From: CAYLZO01 sp964387775
Lineage (GTDB): Bacteria; Chloroflexota; Anaerolineae; JAAYZQ01
Direction of reading: 5' to 3'
Assembly: GCA_964387775.1 (NCBI GenBank)
Contig: CAYLZO010000089.1
Span: forward strand, 1 to 18,583
Length of the DNA: 18,583 nt
Under the pieces are notes generated by a model that saw nothing but the letters and a program-made list of their open reading frames with translations, had not been told where the DNA came from and did not search any database. The stretch's first letter is position 1, and the number at the start of each line of letters is the position of its first letter. The position numbers and the translations under genes are program-made. Shown in pieces: positions 1 to 7,087 of the stretch.

Positions 1-20
1 CATTTCAGTTGAGCCCGGGT

Positions 21-70
21 TCATAGTCGGCGATTCATCGCCGTAAAAGCGCGCTGAAGCGCGCACTACG
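21..70. repeat. REP-like double-hairpin element at the broken 5' end of pstS
   Basis: Two adjacent perfect hairpins are visible: CGGCGAT/ATCGCCG (28-34 with 37-43, 2-nt loop) and GCGCGC/GCGCGC (49-54 with 59-64, TGAA loop). They are flanked by roughly complementary ATAGT and ACTAC. This looks like the small palindromic intergenic repeats scattered through GC-rich environmental genomes. It sits exactly where the start codon of the pstS remnant should be, so it probably replaced or displaced the beginning of that gene. The family assignment is from memory; the hairpins are directly visible. Confidence 0.6.
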
Positions 71-465
71 AGCGTTTCCTAACCCAGCTGATAGCCGCCC
101 TGCTGCTATCTGCCTGCGGAGCCACCGAGGAACCCACCCAGGCCCCTGCGGTGGAACCGACGGAAACCACAGCCGCCGAGCCAACCGAGGCGCCAGCGCC
201 TTCCGGCGGCCTCTCGGGCCAGTTGCAGTTGGTGGGTTCGACGACGGTCCAGCCGCTGGCCGAGCTGCTGGCCGATGCGTTCATGGACATGCACGCCGAC
301 GTGACGATTGACGTCCAGGGCGGCGGCTCCAGCGTGGGCGTCACCTCGGCGGGCGAGGGCACCGTGGACATTGGCATGGCGTCGCGGGCCGTCAAGGACT
401 CGGAGATGGGCGAGTTTCCCGAGCTTGAGGTCTTTACCATCGCCTTCGACGGCATTGCCATATGA
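64..465 (+). pseudogene. pstS: pstS remnant: N-terminal third of a phosphate-binding lipoprotein, no start codon
   Basis: The frame reads a lipoprotein signal (hydrophobic LIAALLL, lipobox LSAC with the Cys codon at 115-117), then a Thr/Pro/Glu-rich linker, then the start of a periplasmic binding protein: LVGSTTVQPLAELLADAF, the phosphate-contact GGGSSVG segment, GTVDIGMASRAV and the strand VFTIAFDGIAI. This matches PstS, the phosphate-binding component of the Pst ABC transporter. No ATG, GTG or TTG precedes the signal peptide before the in-frame TGA at 55-57, and the frame stops at 463-465 after about 130 codons, where the intact protein has roughly 270-350. The 3' end runs directly into phoU sequence, so an internal deletion removed the rest of pstS and presumably pstC, pstA, pstB and the start of phoU. 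It is a broken gene. Confidence 0.8.
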
Positions 466-911
466 TCGGCGAGGAACCCCTCGTCAAGCCCCTGATCGAC
501 CTGCCGGCTATGGCCCTCAAAGCCCGGGCCATGCTCCACAACGCGCTGGAAGCCTTTATACATCAGGATGCCGAAAAAGCCCGCTCCATCCCGCCCCGCG
601 ACGAAGAGGTGGACGACCTCTACAACCAGGTCTATCGGGAACTGATCTCCTAACCCGGTCAGAGCCGGAACCAAAAGGGCCAATGCCGCCCCAAAATCCT
701 TGCTCAATGTGCCAGGATTTCGTTGGTTAGGCCCTACATCATAGAAGTCCCACATGTCATCGAGCAGGCCAATTTTCTGCTCTGGGCCGCGCACAATCTG
801 GAGCGCACGGCCGACCGCGTCATCAACCTCTGTGAGCGCGTGCTCTTTACCGTCACCGGCGAGATCACCGAATTGGGCAACGACGACACAGGGATTGAGA
901 GTATCAGTTGA
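462..911 (+). pseudogene. phoU: phoU remnant: C-terminal half, split by an 84-bp insertion
   Basis: Two pieces in the same frame match PhoU, the helical regulator of the Pst transporter and PhoR signalling. Residues from 462 read IGEEPLVKPLIDLPAMA, continuing through a region ending DDLYNQVYRELIS. Residues from about 736 read YIIEVPHVIEQANFLLWAAH and then NLERTADRVINLCERVLF. They are separated by an insertion that keeps frame but brings a TAA stop at 651-653. The N-terminal half of PhoU is missing because 462 joins straight onto pstS. The natural C-terminus and stop at 909-911 seem retained. I see no start codon with a Shine-Dalgarno sequence for either piece, so I consider it non-functional. 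Confidence 0.8.
653..732. mobile_element. Small insertion inside phoU with flanking CCTA duplication
   Basis: The expected PhoU sequence (RELIS followed by YIIE) is interrupted here. CCTA occurs on both sides (649-652 and 733-736), consistent with a 4-bp target duplication, so element plus duplication is 84 bp, exactly 28 codons. Including the duplication, the ends form an inverted pair CCTAACC (649-655) and GGTTAGG (725-731). It encodes nothing recognisable. It is best read as a tiny non-autonomous element or a deletion derivative of one; the family is unknown to me. Confidence 0.45.
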
Positions 912-960
912 GCGCTTTGCACCTCCTCATCCGCCTTCCCCGTCTGGCTACGGTCCCCCG

Positions 961-993
961 GTTTCCCCTCTCCTTGCTCGGGAGAGGGGAAAC
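961..993. repeat. Perfect 13-bp inverted repeat (hairpin)
   Basis: GTTTCCCCTCTCC (961-973) pairs perfectly with GGAGAGGGGAAAC (981-993) across a 7-nt loop. No T-tract follows on plus, so it is not a classical intrinsic terminator for the phoU remnant. It may be a dispersed palindromic repeat or a 3'-end stabilising hairpin. Confidence 0.7.
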
Positions 994-1103
994 ATTTCTG
1001 GGCAGAGGCGATGGGAAGGATGGCAAGTTGAGCGTAACGCTCAGACGGGACCCCGGTCTCTCCTCAGGACACTGGCGAGTAAGAGCCGGTCAGGCAAACA
1101 ACA

Positions 1104-1136
1104 ACAGGGGATGCGACCCTCGGTCGCATCCCCTGT
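1104..1136 (-). terminator. Rho-independent terminator after the S8 protease
   Basis: ACAGGGGATGCGACC and GGTCGCATCCCCTGT form a perfect 15-bp stem with a 3-nt loop. Read on the minus strand it is followed by a T-rich tract (TGTTGTTTG). It lies 107 nt past the protease stop codon and is correctly oriented to end that transcript. Confidence 0.8.
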
Positions 1137-1243
1137 ATTCGTGTTCGGTGCTGACTATGGCTTGTAGGCCGTGATGCTGGTGCCGTTGTTATCTCCACAC
1201 GAGAACGATAGGCTGAGCACCCAGCAAGAAGATTGGCGCCCGG

Positions 1244-3022
1244 TCACCAGCTTACGGTGACTTTGTTCGAGCAGGTGGTTGTGCCTGCTTCGCAGACCTG
1301 GTAGGTGGCGGAGCCGCCGCCCTTCTGGCCGGTAGTATCCGTGTACTCACCGTCATTGTCGGTGGTAGCTACGATTGAACCATCGCGATATACGTCGACA
1401 CTGGTGGAAGTCGCACCGCTCCAACTCAGGTCAGCATACTGGGTGCCCCTGACCTTGTAAGCGTTGACGCTCAGGGTAAAGTCACCGCTACTGCCGCCAC
1501 CGACGGTGATGGTGATGCTGTCGCTGCCGGTGCTGCCGCCCGAGTCGGTCACTTCGGCCGTGATGGTGTGCGTGCCATCGCTGAGCACCGCACTGAAGGA
1601 GCCGCCCGTTCCGATCTGGCCATCGAGATCGGAGGTCCAGACGAGGTTGGCCGTCAGATCACCGTCTTCGGTGTCGGAAGCGGACCCGGCGAACGAGATC
1701 GATTCGCCCGAGTTGAACGACGCGCCATCGGCAGGGCTGGTGATGCTTACGGTGGGCGGGTTGTTGGTTGGCTCACCCGTGGCAACCAACGTGGCGTTGA
1801 ACGTGCTCACATCGAGCAGCGGCTCTTGGATGCCGTCACCCGAGTCGTCGGTCCAGTCAAAGTTGCCGGCATTGATGACCTGGTCATACAGGTTGTAGAC
1901 GTCGGTGGCATCACCCGGATTGTTGACGCTGGCCAGCAAGGCCAGGGCGCCGGCGGCGTGGGGGCTGGCCATGGACGTGCCGCTGATGGTGCCATATTCG
2001 CCCTGCTCGATGGGGAAGGTGGAATAGATGCACACGCCGGGAGCGGCGATCTGAACGGCACTACCCCAGTTGCTGAAATCGGCCAGGGTGTCATCCTGGT
2101 CGGTGCGGCAGGTGGGGCTGCCGAGACCGCCTGGCTCGCCGTCGAAATCCGCCAATGCGCTCACCGTCAGCACGTTGTCAAAGGCGGCGGGGCTATAGTT
2201 GTTGGCGTCATCGTCGTCGTTGCCGGCTGCCACCGCAAAGGCAACGCCTGCATCGACCGCACCTTGAATGGCATCATACTCGGCCTGGCTATAGCCGCTG
2301 CCGCCGAGGCTCATGTTGGCGACCTCGATGGTGTCGGCGTTGGCCGCTACCCAATCGATGCCTGCCACGATCCATGACTCATAGCCGGAGCCGCGCTGAT
2401 CCAGCACCTTGACGGCCCACAGGCGGGCGCCCGGCGCCACGCCAACTACGCCAACGCCGTCGTCGATCGCAGCAACGGTGCCGGCCACATGCGTGCCGTG
2501 ATAGTGGTCGTCGTCGCCGCCGGAGGAGCAGGAGCCGCCAAACGGTCCGCCGCCGGAGCAGTCCACACCGCCCACCACGTTCAGATCGTAGTGATCGAAG
2601 TCAATGCCGGTGTCGATAATGGCGACATCCACGTCAACGCGGTAGTCGTCCGTGCTGTCAATGTCGATGTTGCCATTGTCATCCGCAAAGATGCGCTGTA
2701 TGCCAGTTGGGATGGTTTGAGCCTCCAAGGTGACGAGATCGTCAGTCTCAACGTAAGCCACCCGCGGATCGTTTTGCAAGGCTGCCAGACGTCCCTCAGG
2801 CACAACAGCAGACATGCCTTTTAGGGCGTGCTCGTATACAAAGCCCACCTGCAAGCCGTGGGCTTGGGCAATGGCCGGCACCGTGGAGCCGACATCTATC
2901 GCATTTTTAAAGACAACAATGTAGGACTCGGCATTGGGGGCAGCCTGGATAGGGGTGGTGAATGTGAAACTGATCAGCAGAGCGAGAATCATCAACGAGG
3001 ATACAAACGTCTTGATCTTCAT
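1244..3022 (-). CDS. Secreted subtilisin-like (S8) serine protease with Ig-like/FN3-like C-terminal domains
   Basis: A 592-residue extracellular protease. In order: signal peptide (about 1-28, cleavage near IQAAPNA), I9-type propeptide that folds and inhibits the enzyme (about 33-98), peptidase S8 domain (about 105-385), a PKD/Ig-like domain beginning NPPTVSITSPADG (about 437-520), and a final FN3-like domain with a Cys pair ending SNKVTVSW. The catalytic triad is visible: Asp137 in IIDTGID, His175 in HGTHVAG and Ser350 in GTSMASPHAAG, with the oxyanion Asn268 in AAGN. An Asp-rich, Cys-containing insert (about 153-172) precedes the His motif. I chose the ATG at 3022 because AAGGAG precedes it at good distance and the signal peptide begins there; an in-frame upstream start would add 15 charged residues. 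The TetR gene lies 147 nt upstream on the same strand. Likely role: extracellular peptide degradation or processing. Confidence 0.92.
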   Translation of the reverse strand: MKIKTFVSSLMILALLISFTFTTPIQAAPNAESYIVVFKNAIDVGSTVPAIAQAHGLQVGFVYEHALKGMSAVVPEGRLAALQNDPRVAYVETDDLVTLEAQTIPTGIQRIFADDNGNIDIDSTDDYRVDVDVAIIDTGIDFDHYDLNVVGGVDCSGGGPFGGSCSSGGDDDHYHGTHVAGTVAAIDDGVGVVGVAPGARLWAVKVLDQRGSGYESWIVAGIDWVAANADTIEVANMSLGGSGYSQAEYDAIQGAVDAGVAFAVAAGNDDDDANNYSPAAFDNVLTVSALADFDGEPGGLGSPTCRTDQDDTLADFSNWGSAVQIAAPGVCIYSTFPIEQGEYGTISGTSMASPHAAGALALLASVNNPGDATDVYNLYDQVINAGNFDWTDDSGDGIQEPLLDVSTFNATLVATGEPTNNPPTVSITSPADGASFNSGESISFAGSASDTEDGDLTANLVWTSDLDGQIGTGGSFSAVLSDGTHTITAEVTDSGGSTGSDSITITVGGGSSGDFTLSVNAYKVRGTQYADLSWSGATSTSVDVYRDGSIVATTDNDGEYTDTTGQKGGGSATYQVCEAGTTTCSNKVTVSW

Positions 3023-3169
3023 GCTTTTCTTTCTCTCCTTCCCTTCTTCAAGTGTTTGATTGACCACATTGTGAGTTGGGGTGCGAACCCATGGCCATTC
3101 TCCCTGGCGGGCCTGGCAAGAACTATCTCGCGGTGTTATCTCCTTTTCTCGAGATACGGGCTGATCACG

Positions 3170-3760
3170 CTAGCCTCCTCGCTTCCGCAGGCCGTCGCTG
3201 AGCAAGTCCATAACGCAATCAGCAACCCGGTGCGGATCGTACTCTGCTCCCAAATAGACCTGTCCCCGCACGAAGGAATCGATCATGCCCATAATGCAGG
3301 CGGCCATCACATCGGGAGCTACAGCCCGGAACTCGCCGGATTCAATGCCCAATTGGACGATCTCCTGGGCCAAACCATGGATAGCGGCAATGCCCGAACC
3401 GAGTTGGCGCAGACTCACCCCCTCCAACTGTGTCGAATTTCCCAGGTGGAGGCCTGGGTTCAGGAGGTGGGTGGGATAGTTGGTCAGATAGGCGTGGACG
3501 TAGGCTTGCAGCTTGGTCCAGGGATCAGAGGCGGCAGCGACCCGAGCCACGAGGAGGGCAACAAAGTCGTCGAGGCTGAGGGTTTCCTCAACTACGGCTT
3601 CAAAGAGGCCCTCTTTGCTGCCAAAGTGATAGTACAAGACCGGCGCGGTGACGCTTGCTGCGTGGCAAATCTCACGCACAGTCGTGTTGGCAAATCCTTT
3701 GTCAGTAAAAAGGGCTCTCGCAGCCTGAAGAATCGAACTTTGGGTTGTGTGCTCTTCCAA
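3170..3760 (-). CDS. TetR/AcrR-family transcriptional regulator
   Basis: A 196-residue regulator. The N-terminal helix-turn-helix is clear: ILQAARALFTDKGFANTTV, then EICHAASVTAPVLYYHFGSK and GLFEAVVEE (about 9-55), the TetR_N signature with its typical YYHFGSKE ending. The rest is an all-helical ligand-binding and dimerisation domain of ordinary length, whose effector cannot be read from sequence. The start is TTG at 3760, supported by AAAGGA six bases upstream and by the HTH beginning at the usual distance. It has its own promoter (3806-3834) with a palindrome over the -10 region, which suggests autorepression. The protease gene follows 147 nt downstream and could be co-transcribed with it, because I see no convincing promoter in that gap. 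Confidence 0.9.
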   Translation of the reverse strand: MEEHTTQSSILQAARALFTDKGFANTTVREICHAASVTAPVLYYHFGSKEGLFEAVVEETLSLDDFVALLVARVAAASDPWTKLQAYVHAYLTNYPTHLLNPGLHLGNSTQLEGVSLRQLGSGIAAIHGLAQEIVQLGIESGEFRAVAPDVMAACIMGMIDSFVRGQVYLGAEYDPHRVADCVMDLLSDGLRKRGG

Positions 3761-3805
3761 AAGACGTCCTTTGGCCCGAATATGGTTGTGTATTTAGCGA
3801 TAGTT

Positions 3806-3834
3806 ATATTACCATGTAATCCCTATCCTGTCAA
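3806..3834 (-). promoter_or_regulatory. Sigma-70 promoter of the TetR gene
   Basis: On the minus strand TTGACA (3829-3834) and TAATAT (3806-3811) are separated by exactly 17 nt, essentially the housekeeping consensus. The TTG start codon lies about 45 nt downstream of the -10 box. This is the best promoter match I see in the window. Confidence 0.75.
3808..3820. promoter_or_regulatory. Candidate operator palindrome over the TetR promoter
   Basis: ATTAC-CAT-GTAAT is a perfect 5-bp inverted repeat around 3 nt, overlapping the -10 box and part of the spacer. TetR proteins commonly bind palindromes in their own promoters, so this is a plausible autoregulatory site. It is short, and chance is not excluded. 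Confidence 0.35.
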
Positions 3835-4148
3835 CTTTGAGCCTCGCTCGGTTTTCCCCGGAGCTGATGATGAGGGTTTTCCCAAGCTTCTCTTCTTTTT
3901 ATGTGTTTTAAGTGGGGGGTATGACGGTGCCTTTCGTTCGACTCTCGGTTGGTGTGCACGTCACTAGATTTTGCCCCTGGGTTTCGATCCTGAGCGTTTC
4001 GCAGCCGGCGGAAGGGCCGCGTCAGCCATCTCCACGTCTCGCCAACGCCCATTCCTAACAACAGCACAGCGTAGAACAGTGTGCTCAATCCCGCAATCGG
4101 TAGACCTACGATCATGCTCTTTCTCTGCATTCTAGCCTGACGAGACAT
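3831..4148 (-). CDS. Small hypothetical protein with one membrane segment (doubtful)
   Basis: A 105-codon frame, not recognised. It has a basic start (MSRQARMQRKS), one hydrophobic segment (IVGLPIAGLSTLFYAVLLLGMGVG, about residues 13-36) and then a long Arg/His/Lys-rich hydrophilic tail. An internal ATG at 4115 is preceded by a weak purine-rich stretch and would be an equally good start. The first ATG at 4148 lacks a Shine-Dalgarno sequence. It follows the glycosyltransferase by 39 nt on the same strand and its stop overlaps the TetR -35 box. The base composition is more AT-rich than its neighbours, and the tail looks like low-constraint sequence, so only the N-terminal half, or none of it, may be real. 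Confidence 0.3.
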   Translation of the reverse strand: MSRQARMQRKSMIVGLPIAGLSTLFYAVLLLGMGVGETWRWLTRPFRRLRNAQDRNPGAKSSDVHTNRESNERHRHTPHLKHIKRREAWENPHHQLRGKPSEAQS

Positions 4149-4187
4149 GTGGTCAGGAAAAGGATTTTGACTTCTGATTGGGAATGG

Positions 4188-5231
4188 CTAGTGTCCCTTT
4201 TCGAACACCCGAAGCAGACGCCCCAGAATCCACTCCAATATTATCGCCCGCCCGAAATAATAGACGTTCAGCCATCTCAACACCAACACAAAGGGCAAGC
4301 TGGCGAGCGCCTTGCGCAGCAAACCCAGACGGTGGCCCATCCACACGACGGGGATGGCCATTAGCAACAGGTCTGCCAGGTAGAGCGCCAACACGAAACG
4401 CCAGCCATAGCTCACCAGGAGAAGGGGCGTCAGGACCAGGTAGAGCAGGATCGCCAGCAGCGAATCCAGAAGGGCGACGATCACGAAGGAGCGCAGCATC
4501 GGCACGTCGAGAATGCGCTCTCCATGCAACCGCACGTTCTGCACAAAGCCGTGAGACCAGCGCGTGAGCTGCTTGTGCATAAAGTGGAAATTGGGCGGTT
4601 CCACCGGATAGCAGATGGCGTCGCTCACGTATTTGACCGACTCGCCCGCTTCGTAGAGGCGCCAGGTCAGGTCCAGGTCCTCGCCCACCGTCTCTGTGGG
4701 AAAACCGCCGAGGGCCCGGACCATTTCTGTCTTGTACAGGGCAAAGCAGCCGGAGGCCACCATCGGGAAGCGGTACCAGTCCTGCACGGGCTTGAGCACG
4801 CCAAAGGCCAAAAGATACTCGACGAAACGAGCCCGCTCCCACAGCGTGCGGATGCGCTGGGGCAAGACCAGGCCGCAGGCCGCCCCAACCTCCTCCTTCT
4901 GGGCCGCCGCCACGATCTCTTCCAACGCATCCGGTGCCAGAATCGTGTCGGCATCCAGGGTGACCAGCCACTCGGTCTCGACGTAGCCCAAGCCAAGGTT
5001 CATCGCACCGGCCTTGAAGCCGGTGTTGGACGCGGGCCGGACGACCTCGGCCCCCCACGAGGCGGCGATTTGGCCCGTGTCGTCGCTCGATCCATCGTCC
5101 ACGACGAGGATCTTGTCCGGCCGGCGAGTCTGAGACCCAAGGCTTTGCAGGGTATCGCCGATGACTTGGGCTTCATTATAGGCCGGAATCATCACAGTCA
5201 GGCCGGGTTCAGGCATGGACCCGCTCTGCAA
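4188..5231 (-). CDS. Membrane-associated family 2 glycosyltransferase
   Basis: A 347-residue GT2 enzyme of the cellulose synthase/PgaC/hyaluronan synthase type. The catalytic domain comes first: VMIPAYNEA at the nucleotide-sugar site, Asp pair in VVDDGSSDDT (about 45-51), metal-binding DAD in LDADT (93-95), catalytic base in TVGEDLDLTWRL (Glu184, Asp185) and a Q-x-x-R-W motif QLTRWSHGF (Gln221-Trp225). Three or four membrane helices follow (about 248-272, 275-297 and 311-330), so it probably transfers sugars from an activated donor to an envelope or extracellular glycan. The sugar and acceptor are not readable from sequence. The start is uncertain: TTG at 5231 has GAGGGA about five bases upstream, while the in-frame ATG at 5216 has a weaker site. 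The gene begins 9 nt after the DUF5667-type gene and is probably in the ECF sigma operon. Confidence 0.88.
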   Translation of the reverse strand: MQSGSMPEPGLTVMIPAYNEAQVIGDTLQSLGSQTRRPDKILVVDDGSSDDTGQIAASWGAEVVRPASNTGFKAGAMNLGLGYVETEWLVTLDADTILAPDALEEIVAAAQKEEVGAACGLVLPQRIRTLWERARFVEYLLAFGVLKPVQDWYRFPMVASGCFALYKTEMVRALGGFPTETVGEDLDLTWRLYEAGESVKYVSDAICYPVEPPNFHFMHKQLTRWSHGFVQNVRLHGERILDVPMLRSFVIVALLDSLLAILLYLVLTPLLLVSYGWRFVLALYLADLLLMAIPVVWMGHRLGLLRKALASLPFVLVLRWLNVYYFGRAIILEWILGRLLRVFEKGH

Positions 5232-5240
5232 AGTGGTCCC

Positions 5241-6533
5241 TCATGGAGGACCTGGGTTGTCCGGTGGACCGGCTCCGTCGGGCGGTCCTTCACCCTCCGG
5301 TGGCCCCGCATCGTCTGGCGGACCCGGGTTATCCGGCGGTCCTGCGTCGTTGGGTGGACCCGCATCATCCGGCGGTCCCGCATCGTCGGGCGGCCTTGCC
5401 TCATCAGGTGGACCCGCATCATCCGGCGGTCCCGCATCGTCTGGCGGCCCTGCCTCATCCGGCGGTCCTGCGTCGTCTGGCGGTCCTGCCTCATCAGGTG
5501 GACCCGCATCATCCGGCGGTCCCGCATCGTCTGGCGGTTCTGCCTCATCAGGTGGACCCGCATCATCCGGCGGTCCTGCGTCGTCGGGCGGCCCTGCCTC
5601 ATCAGGTGGACCCGCATCATCCGGCGGTCCTGCGTCGTCGGGCGGTCCGGCATCGTCGGGCGGGCCGGCATCGTCGGGCGGGCCGATCAGCCCCAATTCC
5701 TGCCAGACCTGACCCCATCCGCCCAGGAGCGACTTTTGCGCCAGCAGCTCGCCGGCGGCTATCCCGGTTGTCTCGCTCGTCTCCAGGGCGAGCAGGATCT
5801 CGCCAAAGCCATAGCCGCCCTCACAGAACCAAGCGAGCACCTGTTCGTAGGGGACGTCGTATTTTTCGGCCAGGCCCTCGGCGGCGGGGTGGGGATCGGC
5901 GTCTACACACGTCTCGGATTCCTGTGCTTCTTCAAGAATGCCTGTCAGACGCTGCTCGTGGGCTGAAAACGCCTGGTCAACCGCAGGCGGAAGCAGAGCC
6001 TGGTTCGCTGTCTCGACGCCACCCAAGTTCTGGGCCAGCGACGAGATCGCCTGGCTGTAGCCGTCCAGGGCGACCTGAACGTTGCCGTCGTCCCCTTTGA
6101 CCAACAGTTTCTCCGCTTCAGACAGGCGCTCATCGGCGAGGGAAAGCAAGAATTCGACGACAGCCTCCGGCCGATGGGTCAGGCTCAGTTGGGCCGACTC
6201 CAAAGCCCGGTCCACGCCATAGAGCGGCTGGCCGGGCACAGCGCCATCGGCCGCATAGACGACACCGCCGGCACCGATCATCAGGGCCAAAAGTGCCAAC
6301 AGCAGGGCTTTGGCCAGAGCCGGCATCCTGGAGCGAGAAGAGAAAAACGGGATCGCCAGCCCACTCCCTTGGCGCTTTCTTGAATTCTCAGATATCGCTG
6401 AGGTTCGATAGTGCCGGGCGCGGGCCAGGAGTGCGGTTCGCTTGGCTGCTTGCCGCTCAGGGTCCGGCGGCGGCACCCGGTCCAGGCGCTCAAATACGTC
6501 CTCTAAAGCTGGGTCTACCCCGTTCCGTCTCAT
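5241..6533 (-). CDS. DUF5667-type single-pass membrane protein with Pro/Asp repeat tail; probable anti-sigma or sensor partner
   Basis: A 430-residue protein. Residues 1-70 are a cytoplasmic, charged segment (LEDVFERLDRVPPPDPERQ). Residues 73-95 form a membrane helix. Then comes a DUF5667-like helical region (GQPLYGVDRALESAQLSL, about 101-190), and a small module with two Cys, WFCEGGYGFGEILLALETSE (about 210-283), that I associate with Chloroflexota secreted proteins. Residues 284-430 are about 24 acidic Gly-Pro-Pro-Asp-Asp-Ala-type hexapeptides, predicted to be extended and extracytoplasmic. Its ATG overlaps the sigma-factor stop as ATGA, and the GAGGAGGAA ribosome site lies inside the sigma gene. 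This coupling, together with the short cytoplasmic N-terminus and membrane helix, suggests an anti-sigma or signal-sensing role. I see no zinc-binding anti-sigma HxxxCxxC motif. The function is inferred; the architecture is visible. Confidence 0.85.
   Translation of the reverse strand: MRRNGVDPALEDVFERLDRVPPPDPERQAAKRTALLARARHYRTSAISENSRKRQGSGLAIPFFSSRSRMPALAKALLLALLALMIGAGGVVYAADGAVPGQPLYGVDRALESAQLSLTHRPEAVVEFLLSLADERLSEAEKLLVKGDDGNVQVALDGYSQAISSLAQNLGGVETANQALLPPAVDQAFSAHEQRLTGILEEAQESETCVDADPHPAAEGLAEKYDVPYEQVLAWFCEGGYGFGEILLALETSETTGIAAGELLAQKSLLGGWGQVWQELGLIGPPDDAGPPDDAGPPDDAGPPDDAGPPDEAGPPDDAGPPDDAGPPDEAEPPDDAGPPDDAGPPDEAGPPDDAGPPDEAGPPDDAGPPDDAGPPDEARPPDDAGPPDDAGPPNDAGPPDNPGPPDDAGPPEGEGPPDGAGPPDNPGPP
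5244..5684 (-). repeat. 18-bp coding tandem repeat, about 24 units
   Basis: About 24 tandem 18-bp units encode the hexapeptide Gly-Pro-Pro-Asp-(Asp/Glu)-Ala, ending with a partial Gly-Pro-Pro before the stop. Units nearest the globular domain are the most uniform. Variants such as PPNDA, PPDNP and PPEGE cluster near the C-terminus. All reading frames stay open through the repeat, producing spurious plus-strand frames. Copy number is likely to vary between strains and is also an assembly risk. Confidence 0.95.
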
Positions 6534-7087
6534 TTCGATTCCTCCTCGATGGCTCCACTCCGCTCCAGGTGGCGTCGCATGGAAGCCAACCCCCGATGCT
6601 GCAAGGCCTTGACGGCCCCGACCGACGTCTCCAGGATACGTGATACCTCCCGGTTGCTGCATCCTTCCAAAAACTTGAGAGTGATCACCGTCTGCTGCTT
6701 GGGCGTGAGTTCGTCCAGCGCCGCCCTCGCTTGCTCTTGGAGAACGGCCCGATGAACCAGGTCTTCGACTTTCTGCTCGACCGATTCGATTGGCTCGGCC
6801 AGAGGTTCGTGATCGCGATGGACGCGGCGTCTCGAATCGTCCACGACCAGGTTGTAGGCCACCCGATAGAGCCAGGCTTTCAGCTGTCGCTTGGGACCCC
6901 GTCCTTCCGCCAGTTGCTCCAGCATACGGGTGAATACCTCACCGGCCAGGTCCTCGGCCGTCGTTTGATGACGAACGTGGCGATAGATATAGCGATAGAT
7001 CAATGGATAATAGGTATCAAAAACTGTGCCGATGGCTGCCTCGTCCAGCGCACGTACCCGGCGCAATAATGCTCGCTCACCGCTCAA
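6530..7087 (-). CDS. ECF-type RNA polymerase sigma factor
   Basis: A 185-residue sigma-70-family factor with only regions 2 and 4. Region 2 (about 17-85) includes TVFDTYYPLIYRYIYRHV, DLAGEVFTRMLEQL and LKAWLYRVAYNLVVDDSRRR. Region 4 (about 122-175) includes LDELTPKQQTVITLKFLEG and a helix-turn-helix SNREVSRILETSVGAVKALQHRG. The start is TTG at 7087, preceded by AGGAG six bases upstream, a strong ribosome site that decides the start. It would direct RNA polymerase to an alternative promoter set. The overlapping next gene is probably its membrane-bound controller, and the glycosyltransferase downstream is a plausible target. It lies 188 nt after the end of the heme operon and should have its own promoter, though I could not pick one convincingly in that gap. 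Confidence 0.93.
   Translation of the reverse strand: MSGERALLRRVRALDEAAIGTVFDTYYPLIYRYIYRHVRHQTTAEDLAGEVFTRMLEQLAEGRGPKRQLKAWLYRVAYNLVVDDSRRRVHRDHEPLAEPIESVEQKVEDLVHRAVLQEQARAALDELTPKQQTVITLKFLEGCSNREVSRILETSVGAVKALQHRGLASMRRHLERSGAIEEESK

Larger units (their letters stand above)
912..1243. other. Convergent intergenic region with hairpins, no gene recognised
   Basis: This stretch lies between the plus-strand phoU remnant and the minus-strand protease. It holds a 13-bp perfect hairpin (961-993), a small palindrome TGAGCGT-A-ACGCTCA (1029-1043) and a terminator hairpin (1104-1136). Short reading frames across it have no recognisable similarity. A minus-strand frame ending at 1155 has reasonable codon use, but I could not assign it. 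Confidence 0.6.

Noticed and set aside
66..794. A 242-codon minus frame opposite the pst-phoU remnants
   Set aside because: The plus strand reads clear PstS and PhoU motifs here. The minus translation is low-complexity and also crosses the inserted element.
961..993. Hairpin as an intrinsic terminator for phoU
   Set aside because: It has a strong stem but no T-tract on the plus strand, so I list it only as an inverted repeat.
1155..1262. A short minus frame after the protease ending ...GTSITAYKP at a TAG 19 nt before the terminator
   Set aside because: Codon use is acceptable and its stop is closer to the terminator than the protease stop, so a frameshifted extension was considered. But the protease already ends in a natural FN3-type strand and the extra peptide is unrecognised.
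5215..5966. Plus-strand frames through the repeat region encoding Pro-Ala-Ser-Ser-Gly-Gly-type repeats
   Set aside because: The 18-bp unit contains no stop in any frame, so all frames stay open. Only the minus frame continues into a structured domain with a membrane helix and a coupled start.
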